Of a DNA stretch of 10,933 bases, positions 1-6,362 are shown piece after piece. The stretch lies in contig NZ_JBDIAQ010000117.1 in assembly GCF_039812505.1 (NCBI RefSeq), positions 1-10,933 on the forward strand, given 5' to 3'. Each line of letters opens with the position of its first letter. The stretch's first letter is position 1. A program made the translations under genes and the position numbers. Source of the DNA: Intrasporangium_A sp039812505 (GTDB taxonomy: Bacteria > Actinomycetota > Actinomycetes > Actinomycetales > Dermatophilaceae). Below the pieces are notes generated by a model. The model was not told the origin of the DNA. It saw only the letters and a list, made by a program, of their open reading frames with translations, and did no database searches.

Positions 1-46
1 CGAGATTCCCGCTGCACCGTCGTCTCGGATCCGGGCGGTGCGACCG

Positions 47-67
47 GGCCGACCGGGCCGGTCGGCC
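47..67. repeat. Palindrome upstream of the pyc -10 box
   Basis: A 10-bp arm, GGCCGACCGG (47-56), is followed by one central base and its exact complement CCGGTCGGCC (58-67). The palindrome ends exactly where the TAGGCT -10 box begins, so it covers the -35 to -10 spacer. It overlaps a tandem GACCGGGCC duplication (42-50 and 51-59). It could be an operator for a dimeric regulator, or part of a terminator for a gene left of the window. The inverted repeat is seen directly; its role is inferred. Confidence 0.6.
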
Positions 68-73
68 TAGGCT
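68..73 (+). promoter_or_regulatory. Candidate -10 box of the pyc promoter
   Basis: TAGGCT fits the actinobacterial TAnnnT -10 pattern and lies 64 nt before the pyc ATG. Transcription would start near position 80, giving a leader of about 58 nt. There is no recognisable TTGAC-like -35 box 16-18 nt upstream; that space is filled by a GC-rich palindrome, which would suit a promoter that depends on a regulator. The same hexamer lies just upstream of prfB at the other end of the window. Confidence 0.45.
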
Positions 74-98
74 GGCGACGGGTCGTCGACCCGTCGCC
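74..98. repeat. Perfect 11-bp inverted repeat at the predicted pyc transcription start
   Basis: GGCGACGGGTC (74-84), the spacer gtc (85-87) and GACCCGTCGCC (88-98) form a perfect inverted repeat. A T-G wobble and a C-G pair extend it to 72-100. It begins one base after the TAGGCT box and includes the expected transcription start. As DNA it looks like an operator; as RNA it would be a very stable 5'-leader hairpin. A rho-independent terminator of an upstream gene is the alternative, but no T-tract follows. Confidence 0.6.
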
Positions 99-128
99 GG
101 ACCGCCCGGCGGTGCACTGCCCGAACTC

Positions 129-133
129 GGAGG
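129..133 (+). promoter_or_regulatory. Ribosome binding site of pyc
   Basis: GGAGG lies four bases before the ATG at 138. It is the only good Shine-Dalgarno match in the leader and supports that start, although the spacing is short. Confidence 0.7.
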
Positions 134-137
134 CCAC

Positions 138-3100
138 ATGTTCCGCAAGATCCTGGTCGCCAACCGTGGCGAGATCGCGGTGCGCGCGTTCCGCGCGGCG
201 ACCGAGCTCGGCGCCCGGACGGTCGCGGTGTTCCCCTACGAGGACCGGATGTCCGAGCACCGGCTCAAGGCCGACGAGGCCTACCAGATCGGGGAGGTGG
301 GCCACCCGGTCAGGGCCTACCTGGACCACGCCGGCATCGTCGCCAAGGCCGTCGAGGCCGGGGCCGACGCGATCTACCCCGGCTACGGCTTCCTGTCCGA
401 GAACCCCGACCTGGCCGCGGCCTGCGAGGCGGCCGGGATCACCTTCATCGGCCCACCCGCCGCGGTGCTGCACCTGGCCGGCAACAAGGCCCGGGCCATC
501 TCGGCGGCCCGCGCGGCGGGGCTGCCCACGCTGGCCGGCTCGGCCCCGTCGGCCGACCTGGCCGAGCTCGAGGCGGCGGCCGCCGCGGTCGGGTTCCCGC
601 TCTTCGTCAAGGCGGTCTCCGGCGGCGGCGGCCGGGGCATGCGCCGGGTGGACGACCCGGCCGCACTTCGTGCCGCGCTGGACGCCGCCCAGCGCGAGGC
701 GGAGTCGGCGTTCGGCGACCCGACCCTCTACCTGGAGGAGGCGGTGCTCGACCCGCGCCACATCGAGGTGCAGGTCCTCGCGGACGGCACCGGCGAGGTG
801 CTGCACCTGTACGAGCGCGACTGCTCGCTGCAGCGGCGCCACCAGAAGGTCATCGAGATCGCCCCCGCCCCCTCGCTCGACCCGCAGCTGCGGGCGCGGA
901 TCTGCGCCGACGCGGTGCGCTTCGCCGGCTCGATCGGGTACGTCAACGCCGGCACGGTCGAGTTCCTCGTCGGGGGCGACGGGCGCTACGTGTTCATCGA
1001 GATGAACCCCCGGATCCAGGTCGAGCACACGGTCACCGAGGAGGTCACCGACGTCGACCTCGTCGTCATGCAGATGCTGGTCGCCTCCGGCGAGACCTTC
1101 GCCACGACCGGCCTGCGCCAGCAGGACATCCGCACCCGCGGCTATGCCCTCCAGTGCCGGATCACGACCGAGGACCCGGCCAACGGCTTCCGCCCCGACG
1201 CCGGCGTCATCACGACGTACCGCTCGGCCGGGGGGTCGGGGGTGCGGCTCGACGGCGGCACGGTGTTCGTCGGTGCCGAGGTGTCGCCCCACTTCGACTC
1301 GATGCTCGTCAAGCTGACCTGCCGGGCGCGGACCTTTCCCCTGGCGGTGCGGCGGGCCCGTAGGGCCCTGGCCGAGTTCCGGGTGCGCGGGGTCTCGACG
1401 AACATCCCGTTCCTCGAGGCGGTCCTCGACGACCCGGTCTTCCAGGCGGGGCAGGCGACGACATCCTTCATCGACCAGCGTCCCGAGCTGCTCCGGGCCA
1501 GGGTCCCGGCGGACCGGGCGACCAGGCTGCTGACCTACCTGGCCGACGTCACGGTCAACCGGCCGCACGGCCGGGCCGGGGCGACGGTACGCCCCGCCGC
1601 CAAGCTGCCCGAGCTGACCGACGCGCCGTTGCCGCCGGGCTCGCGCGACCGGCTGCGCGACCTGGGGCCGGGCGGCTTCGCCCGGGCGCTGCGGGCGGCG
1701 CCAGAGGTGGCGGTGACGGACACGACCTTCCGCGACGCCCACCAGTCCCTCCTCGCGACACGGATGCGCACCCGCGACCTGGTCCTGGCCGCCCGCCACG
1801 TGGCGCAGCTGACCCCCCAGCTGCTCTCCGTGGAGGCGTGGGGCGGCGCCACGTACGACGTCGCGCTGCGGTTCCTGCACGAGGACCCCTGGGAGCGGCT
1901 CACCGCGCTGCGCGAGGCGATGCCGAACGTCGCCCTCCAGATGCTCCTGCGGGGCCGCAACACGGTGGGCTACACCCCCTATCCGACGCAGGTCACCACG
2001 ACCTTCGTGCGGGAGGCAGCCGCTGCCGGCATCGACATCTTCCGGATCTTCGACGCGCTCAACGACGTCGAGCAGATGCGCCCCGCCATCGAGGCCGTGC
2101 TCGAGACCGGCACCGCGGTGGCCGAGGTGGCGCTGTGCTACACCGGCAACCTCACGAGCCCCCGCGAGCGGCTCTACACCCTCGACTACTACCTGCGGCT
2201 CGCCGAGCGCATCGCCGACACGGGCGCGCACATCCTGGCGGTCAAGGACATGGCGGGACTGCTGCGGGCCCCGGCCGCCCGCCGCCTCGTCACCGCGCTC
2301 CGCGAGCGTTTCGACCTGCCGGTGCACCTGCACACCCACGACACGGCAGGCGGTCAGATCGGGACCCTGCTCGCGGCGATCGGGGCCGGCGTCGACGCGG
2401 TAGACGCGGCGAGCGCCACCATGGCCGGCACCACCAGCCAGCCGCCCCTGTCCGCCCTCGTCGCGGCGACCGACGACACCGACCGGCCCACCGGCCTCGA
2501 CCTGGGCAGCGTCTCGGCACTCGAGCCCTACTGGGAGGCCGTGCGCCACCTGTACCGGCCGTTCGAGTCCGGCCTGTCCTCCCCGACCGGTCGCGTGTAC
2601 GTGCACGAGATCCCCGGCGGGCAGCTGTCCAACCTGCGCCAGCAGGCGATCGCGCTCGGCCTGGGGGACCGGTTCGAGGCGATCGAGGACATGTACGCCG
2701 CCGCGAACCGGATCCTCGGCAACCTGGTCAAGGTAACCCCGAGCAGCAAGGTGGTGGGAGACCTGGCCCTGGCGCTCGTCGGCACCGGTGCGGACCCGGC
2801 CGACTTCGAGGCGAACCCGCAGCGCTACGACATCCCCGACTCGGTCATCGGCTTCCTGCAGGGTGAGCTCGGCGACCCCCCGGGGGGCTGGCCGGAGCCC
2901 TTCCGCACCAAGGCGCTGGCGGGCCGGGTGGCCAGGCCCCGTCAGGAGGCGCTGACCCCGCAGCAGCAGGACGAGCTCGAGACGACGCCCCGCCGGACGC
3001 TCAGCCGGCTGCTGTTCCCGGGCCCGGCCCGGGACTACGAGGCGGCGCGGGAGGCCTACGGGGACCTGTCGGTCCTGGACACGAGCGAGTTCCTGCACGG

Positions 3101-3512
3101 CCTGGAACCGGGCGAGGAGTACGACGTCGAGATCGAGCCCGGCAAACGCCTGCTCCTCAGCGTCCAGTCGGTCGGCGCGGCAGACGCCCGCGGGATGCGC
3201 ACGGTCATGTGCACCGTCGGAGGCCAGCTGCGACCCGTCCAGGTGCGCGACCGGTCGTCCGAGGTCGCCGTCAAGGCGGCCGAGAAGGCCGACCCGGCCG
3301 ATCCGCACCACGTCTCGGCACCCTTCGCCGGCGCCGTGACCCTCACCGTCCGGGAGGGCGAGCACGTCGAGCAGGGCGGCGTCCTGGCGACCATCGAGGC
3401 GATGAAGATGGAGGCGAACATCACCGCACCGGTCGCGGGCACCGTCGGGCGCGTCGCGATCCGGGCCCAGCAGCAGGTCGAGGGCGGCGACCTGATCGCC
3501 GTCATCTCCTGA
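138..3512 (+). CDS. pyc: Pyruvate carboxylase, single-chain
   Basis: This biotin enzyme makes oxaloacetate from pyruvate, bicarbonate and ATP, refilling the TCA cycle in the cytoplasm. The 1124 residues hold all three parts in the usual order. The N-terminal biotin carboxylase (about 1-450) has the glycine-rich ATP-grasp loop SGGGGRGM near 161-168 and the EMNPRIQVEH motif from E288. The carboxyltransferase domain (about 520-800) starts at DTTFRDAHQSL; its expected metal ligands are D528, K703 (in AVKDMAGLL, the lysine that is carboxylated in this family), H732 and H734. A PYC/OADA conserved region follows (about 795-1000). The C-terminal biotinyl domain carries EAMKMEA with biotin-accepting K1090. 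Length and domain order match the one-polypeptide family, and no key residue is missing. The ATG is supported by GGAGG four bases upstream. The gene stands alone and converges on the DUF2207 gene. Identification is very secure. Confidence 0.97.
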   Translation: MFRKILVANRGEIAVRAFRAATELGARTVAVFPYEDRMSEHRLKADEAYQIGEVGHPVRAYLDHAGIVAKAVEAGADAIYPGYGFLSENPDLAAACEAAGITFIGPPAAVLHLAGNKARAISAARAAGLPTLAGSAPSADLAELEAAAAAVGFPLFVKAVSGGGGRGMRRVDDPAALRAALDAAQREAESAFGDPTLYLEEAVLDPRHIEVQVLADGTGEVLHLYERDCSLQRRHQKVIEIAPAPSLDPQLRARICADAVRFAGSIGYVNAGTVEFLVGGDGRYVFIEMNPRIQVEHTVTEEVTDVDLVVMQMLVASGETFATTGLRQQDIRTRGYALQCRITTEDPANGFRPDAGVITTYRSAGGSGVRLDGGTVFVGAEVSPHFDSMLVKLTCRARTFPLAVRRARRALAEFRVRGVSTNIPFLEAVLDDPVFQAGQATTSFIDQRPELLRARVPADRATRLLTYLADVTVNRPHGRAGATVRPAAKLPELTDAPLPPGSRDRLRDLGPGGFARALRAAPEVAVTDTTFRDAHQSLLATRMRTRDLVLAARHVAQLTPQLLSVEAWGGATYDVALRFLHEDPWERLTALREAMPNVALQMLLRGRNTVGYTPYPTQVTTTFVREAAAAGIDIFRIFDALNDVEQMRPAIEAVLETGTAVAEVALCYTGNLTSPRERLYTLDYYLRLAERIADTGAHILAVKDMAGLLRAPAARRLVTALRERFDLPVHLHTHDTAGGQIGTLLAAIGAGVDAVDAASATMAGTTSQPPLSALVAATDDTDRPTGLDLGSVSALEPYWEAVRHLYRPFESGLSSPTGRVYVHEIPGGQLSNLRQQAIALGLGDRFEAIEDMYAAANRILGNLVKVTPSSKVVGDLALALVGTGADPADFEANPQRYDIPDSVIGFLQGELGDPPGGWPEPFRTKALAGRVARPRQEALTPQQQDELETTPRRTLSRLLFPGPARDYEAAREAYGDLSVLDTSEFLHGLEPGEEYDVEIEPGKRLLLSVQSVGAADARGMRTVMCTVGGQLRPVQVRDRSSEVAVKAAEKADPADPHHVSAPFAGAVTLTVREGEHVEQGGVLATIEAMKMEANITAPVAGTVGRVAIRAQQQVEGGDLIAVIS

Positions 3513-3534
3513 CCGGACGCGCGCCGTGCCGACG

Positions 3535-3549
3535 CGAACGGTCCGTTCG
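3535..3549. terminator. Short inverted repeat after pyc, possible terminator
   Basis: CGAACGG and CCGTTCG are exact complements around a single T, starting 22 nt after the pyc stop codon. In RNA this would fold with a three-base loop and a six-pair stem. No T-tract follows, which is usual for GC-rich actinobacterial terminators but leaves the call weak. A protein-binding site is the alternative. Confidence 0.35.
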
Positions 3550-3554
3550 AGGTC
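3538..3554 (+). repeat. 17-bp direct repeat, copy 1
   Basis: ACGGTCCGTTCGAGGTC occurs here, just after pyc, and again without mismatch at 3766-3782, just outside the DUF2207 stop codon. The copies start 228 bp apart. Confidence 0.75.
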
Positions 3555-3578
3555 GACCGGGTTCGTGCACCAGGCGGT

Positions 3579-3596
3579 CCGGCCACGAAGGGCCGG
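3579..3596 (+). terminator. Hairpin downstream of pyc, candidate terminator
   Basis: CCGGCC (3579-3584), the six-base loop ACGAAG and GGCCGG (3591-3596) form a perfect six-pair GC stem 66 nt beyond the pyc stop. It has no T-tract. It may act together with the inverted repeat at 3535-3549. Confidence 0.35.
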
Positions 3597-3730
3597 CCCG
3601 GTGCGCCGGTGGTGAGCGGCATCCGGCAGCCGTATGCCGCCCAGCCCGCCTCCCGCGCCGTCGTCCTCCCGAGCCGTCCTCCTCAGGCGCGGCGTCCGGC
3701 GCCGCGGCCATCGAGCCCGGCGCGGGCGAC

Positions 3731-3758
3731 CGAACGGGCCGCCGCACCGGCCGGTTCG
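3731..3758 (-). terminator. Hairpin downstream of the DUF2207 gene, candidate terminator
   Basis: CGAAC (3731-3735) pairs with GTTCG (3754-3758). After one G-G mismatch, GGCCG (3737-3741) pairs with CGGCC (3748-3752) around a six-base loop. The hairpin begins 25 nt beyond the DUF2207 stop. It is symmetrical enough to work in either direction, but there is no T-tract. Confidence 0.4.
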
Positions 3759-3765
3759 CCCTCCG

Positions 3766-3782
3766 ACGGTCCGTTCGAGGTC
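3766..3782 (+). repeat. 17-bp direct repeat, copy 2
   Basis: This is an exact copy of ACGGTCCGTTCGAGGTC from 3538-3554, in the same orientation. It ends one base before the DUF2207 stop codon (3784-3786, read on the minus strand). This copy lacks the left arm that makes copy 1 part of a full inverted repeat. Confidence 0.75.
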
Positions 3783-3783
3783 T

Positions 3784-5796
3784 TCACCACGACCCGGACG
3801 ACGAGCCGCCACCACCGGAGCCGCTGAAGCCGCCGCCGGACGAGAAGCCCGACGTGCCGCTCGAGCCGGGGGTCGAGGTGAACGTGCCGGTCGAGGTCGT
3901 CGAGAAGCCGGCGACGCCGTCGGCGATGCTGGTGAAGTCGGGGAAGGCGCCGCCGCTCCAGACGTACCAGGTCGGCATGACGAGCGCCTGGTCGGCGGCC
4001 TCGGCCGCGCGGGCGACCTCGGCGAACGTCCTGGCCCACCGGTCCGCCACGCCGAAGACGACGGCAAACGGCAGGTAGCGGCTGAAGATGTTCGACGCCT
4101 CCTCGAAGGCGATCTGGCCGGCCTCCGCCGTGACGAGGTACTCCTTGAAGCCGAGCGACTGGGCCAGCACCGCCGAGCCCTCCGGGGTCCTGGCCGCCAT
4201 CCCCCTCCCGACGAGCAGCACAATGCCGCCCGATGCGACCAGACCGATCCCGAGCACGAGCCCGCCGGTGAAGCCCCCACCCAGCAGGCCCGCGACGAGG
4301 GAGCGCCCGTAGAACAGGACGAGCCCGCCGCTGACGGCCAGCACGATGCCCAACGCCTGCCAGGCGGCGCGCTGCGACTGCGGGGAGCGGTGGAACCAGC
4401 CCCGCTGGACGACCTCGCGGTAGAGCATCGACTGGATGCGCTTCAGGGTGTCCGCGAAGGTGTTCTTCAGCTCCGACAGCCGGACCTCGGACGCGCCCTG
4501 CCGGAAGAGCCCGCCGAGCAGCTCGCCCTCGTAGGGCAGCAGGTGGTCCCCCGGGGGCGGGTCGAGCCGGCGGAGCACCCAGTCGGTCCGCGTGAAGATC
4601 CCCTCGGCCCTGATCTCGTCGATCTGCAGGTATCCCCGCACGGCCAGGTCGATGACCGTCGCGGAGACGTCGATCGGGTTGGCCGTCTCGTCGACGAGGG
4701 TGCCCACCATGCCCGGCTGCACGCCCGGCGGCGGGTGGAACTGCACCGCCACCGGCTGCCTGCGCCGCCGTCTGGTCAACGGTGCTCCACCGGTTCCCGT
4801 CCCGCTGCCGTCGCCGACGCCTGCCGGGGTGAGGCCGGGGGCCAGGCCGGCGTACTGCTCGTCGCGTCCGCGGGTCCACCACAGCGTGGCCATCACGGCA
4901 GCGGCGATGACGGGGGCACCGATCCCGGCCACCCACGCGGCGGCGTTGACCGCGGGGGCCGCCGCGCCGGCCGAGCCCGCGTCGAGGTCGCCCTCGCGGA
5001 TGTCGGGGCGAGGGTCGTCGAACGCGGCGGCGGGGTACCGGGCGACCACGGTCATCGCCTCACCGGGGGCGAGGTCGTCGGCGCTGAACGAGGTGGGCTC
5101 GCCCGCCTTCGCCCGGCACCTCGTGTCCGAGCCCGTCTCGCCCCGGAAGCACAGCACGTCGGTCGAGGCGGCCGGGGCGTTGACCGTGATGCTGGCGTGG
5201 TCGCGCTGGGTCTCCTCGTCACCGCCGAAGACGTTGTAGTGCAGCTCGACAGTGTCATTCTGCGCGATGTCGTTCTGGGCGATGTCGTTCTGCCCGATGT
5301 CGTTCTGCGCGATCGGGTTGAGCAGGTTGTGCAGGGTGTAGCCGACCAGATAGGTCTGGGTGCCGCTCGTCCACTCGTCGGCGCTGCCGATGCGGATCTG
5401 GTCGGCGGCACCGTCCGGGGTGACCCGGAACTGGGCGGGCGCCCCGGTCGGGCTCGAGACCGACACGTCGGTCATCTCGAAGTAGCGGTAGCTGTCCGGC
5501 CGGTCGGCCACGCCCATCCGCACCACGATGTCGCGGAAGATCCCGTGCCGCTCCTCGCCGCTCGGGAACCGCCACTGGATCGTCTCGGCGACCCTGACGC
5601 TGCCGTCCGGCTGCAGGTCGTAGACGGCGCGGAAGGAGGTCATCGCCTCGCCGCCGGCGGCTCGGGCGGCTACGGCGGGGGTAAACACGAGGGCTGCAGT
5701 GGCCAGCAGCAGCGCGAGGAGTGCCGGCACCCGTGCCGGCCGGCGCGACGCGACCGGGTCCGCCACCGGACCGCGGTCCGTGCGGGTCAGGCTCAC
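3784..5796 (-). CDS. DUF2207 membrane protein with Gly/Ser-rich tail
   Basis: This is a 670-residue membrane protein of the DUF2207 family, whose function is unknown. A signal peptide (arginines, then a hydrophobic run about 22-40) is likely cut after ARA46. The exported domain (about 47-275) contains four IAQND-type repeats at 162-181 and cysteines C216 and C227. A membrane segment follows at about 283-306, then a soluble part. Two further segments (about 478-497 and 510-530) precede the motifs RTPEG, GFKEYL and LPFAVVFGVADRW, which are typical of the family. The tail (about 640-670) is almost only Gly and Ser and ends in Trp, also a family habit. The GTG start shares four bases (GTGA) with the smpB stop, implying translational coupling, and the signal peptide begins properly from it. 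The family assignment is firm; no function is claimed. Confidence 0.85.
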   Translation of the reverse strand: MSLTRTDRGPVADPVASRRPARVPALLALLLATAALVFTPAVAARAAGGEAMTSFRAVYDLQPDGSVRVAETIQWRFPSGEERHGIFRDIVVRMGVADRPDSYRYFEMTDVSVSSPTGAPAQFRVTPDGAADQIRIGSADEWTSGTQTYLVGYTLHNLLNPIAQNDIGQNDIAQNDIAQNDTVELHYNVFGGDEETQRDHASITVNAPAASTDVLCFRGETGSDTRCRAKAGEPTSFSADDLAPGEAMTVVARYPAAAFDDPRPDIREGDLDAGSAGAAAPAVNAAAWVAGIGAPVIAAAVMATLWWTRGRDEQYAGLAPGLTPAGVGDGSGTGTGGAPLTRRRRRQPVAVQFHPPPGVQPGMVGTLVDETANPIDVSATVIDLAVRGYLQIDEIRAEGIFTRTDWVLRRLDPPPGDHLLPYEGELLGGLFRQGASEVRLSELKNTFADTLKRIQSMLYREVVQRGWFHRSPQSQRAAWQALGIVLAVSGGLVLFYGRSLVAGLLGGGFTGGLVLGIGLVASGGIVLLVGRGMAARTPEGSAVLAQSLGFKEYLVTAEAGQIAFEEASNIFSRYLPFAVVFGVADRWARTFAEVARAAEAADQALVMPTWYVWSGGAFPDFTSIADGVAGFSTTSTGTFTSTPGSSGTSGFSSGGGFSGSGGGGSSSGSW
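5254..5313 (-). repeat. Four tandem 15-bp units in the DUF2207 gene
   Basis: Units at 5254-5268, 5269-5283, 5284-5298 and 5299-5313 share the pattern GTCRTTCTGNSCGAT on the plus strand. On the minus strand they encode IAQND, IGQND, IAQND and IAQND. The period is a multiple of three, so gain or loss of a unit keeps the frame. The repeat lies in the exported domain. Confidence 0.9.
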
Positions 5797-6275
5797 CCTC
5801 GCCTACCGCGGTGCCGTGCGGCGCTGAGGGCCCGCTCCGCGTCGCGCCGGTCCTGTCGCTCGCGCAGCGCGTGTCGCTTGTCGTACTGCTTCTTGCCCGT
5901 TGCCAGGGCGATCTCCACCTTGACCCGCCCGTCCTTGAAGTAGAGCGTGAGCGGCACGATGGTCCGGCCGGACTCGCGGGTGCGGCCCGCGATCTTGGTC
6001 AGCTCGCGGCGGTGCAGCAGCAGCTTGCGGCGGCGCCGGGGCGCGTGGTTGGTCCAGGTCCCGCCGAGGTACTCGGGGATGTGGACGTTCTCGAGGTAGA
6101 GGTCCTCGCCGGAGAACATGGCGAAACCGTCCACGATCGAGGCCCGGCCCATCCGCAGTGCCTTGACCTCGGTGCCGGTCAGGGCGATACCTGCCTCGTA
6201 GGTGTCCTCGATGTGGTAGTCGTGGCGCGCCTTGCGGTTGCTCGCGATGACCGAGCGACCCTTCTCCTTGGCCAC
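5793..6275 (-). CDS. smpB: SsrA-binding protein SmpB
   Basis: SmpB binds tmRNA (SsrA) and the stalled ribosome in trans-translation, which frees ribosomes from broken mRNAs and tags the nascent chain for proteolysis. The 160 residues match the usual length. Family motifs are visible: NRKARHDYHIEDTYEAGI near the start, LTGTEVKALRMGRASI (32-47), the NVHIPEY segment (63-69) and the basic C-terminal tail beginning GKKQYDKRHALRER (127-140), the part that enters the mRNA channel. The GTG start is fixed by a strong AGGAGG eight bases upstream. The stop overlaps the DUF2207 start by four bases. The gene lies 87 nt after the M23 peptidase gene, so it may be read from the division operon, from its own weak promoter, or both. 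The tmRNA gene is not in this window. Confidence 0.97.
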   Translation of the reverse strand: MAKEKGRSVIASNRKARHDYHIEDTYEAGIALTGTEVKALRMGRASIVDGFAMFSGEDLYLENVHIPEYLGGTWTNHAPRRRRKLLLHRRELTKIAGRTRESGRTIVPLTLYFKDGRVKVEIALATGKKQYDKRHALRERQDRRDAERALSAARHRGRRG

Positions 6276-6283
6276 CGCGCTGT

Positions 6284-6289
6284 CCTCCT
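6284..6289 (-). promoter_or_regulatory. Strong ribosome binding site of smpB
   Basis: AGGAGG (minus strand) lies eight bases before the GTG at 6275 and decides that start. It is the best Shine-Dalgarno match on the minus strand of this window. Confidence 0.8.
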
Positions 6290-6302
6290 GTCGCCTCGCG
6301 CC

Positions 6303-6321
6303 CGCGCGAACGGTCCGCGCG
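6303..6321 (-). terminator. GC hairpin between the M23 gene and smpB
   Basis: CGCGCG (6303-6308) and CGCGCG (6316-6321) enclose a seven-base loop, 41 nt beyond the M23 peptidase stop. It shares a 13-base stretch (6305-6317, CGCGAACGGTCCG) with the element after pyc (3533-3545). It could end or weaken transcription from ftsEX-M23 before smpB. There is no T-tract, so read-through is equally possible. Confidence 0.35.
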
Positions 6322-6326
6322 CGTCA

Positions 6327-6332
6327 ACGCTA
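6327..6332 (-). promoter_or_regulatory. Weak candidate -10 box for smpB
   Basis: TAGCGT on the minus strand fits TAnnnT and lies 51 nt before the smpB start, but no -35 box is visible at the right distance. An independent smpB promoter would make sense after the nearby hairpin. The evidence is thin. Confidence 0.2.
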
Positions 6333-6362
6333 CCCGTTGGGACGCGGTACGGGTGTGCTCGC

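Larger units (their letters stand above)
3513..3783. other. Non-coding gap between convergent genes
   Basis: This 271-bp stretch separates the stop codons of pyc and the DUF2207 gene. Open frames crossing it are low-complexity Arg/Pro/Ala readings without a plausible start site, and I see no gene. It contains three inverted repeats (3535-3549, 3579-3596 and 3731-3758). A 17-bp exact direct repeat (3538-3554 and 3766-3782) sits at its two ends. A two-way termination zone is the simplest reading. Confidence 0.6.

Noticed and set aside
3535..3549. LexA/SOS box (CGAAC-N4-GTTCG)
   Set aside because: The half-sites match, but the spacer is five bases here and at 7839-7853, not four, and neither site lies before a DNA-damage gene.
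3634..5943. Long plus-strand open frame of 769 codons opposite the DUF2207 gene
   Set aside because: It is antisense to a gene with clear family motifs, and its product is a low-complexity Arg/Gly/Ala/Pro string. High GC content leaves stop-free shadow frames like this.
6323..6328. TTGACG as a -35 box for smpB
   Set aside because: No AT-containing -10 hexamer occurs 16-18 bases downstream; that stretch is entirely GC-rich and runs into the ribosome binding site.
6276..6362. tmRNA gene next to smpB
   Set aside because: The gap is only 87 bp and shows no tRNA-like ends or tag-coding segment; the other side of smpB overlaps the next gene directly.
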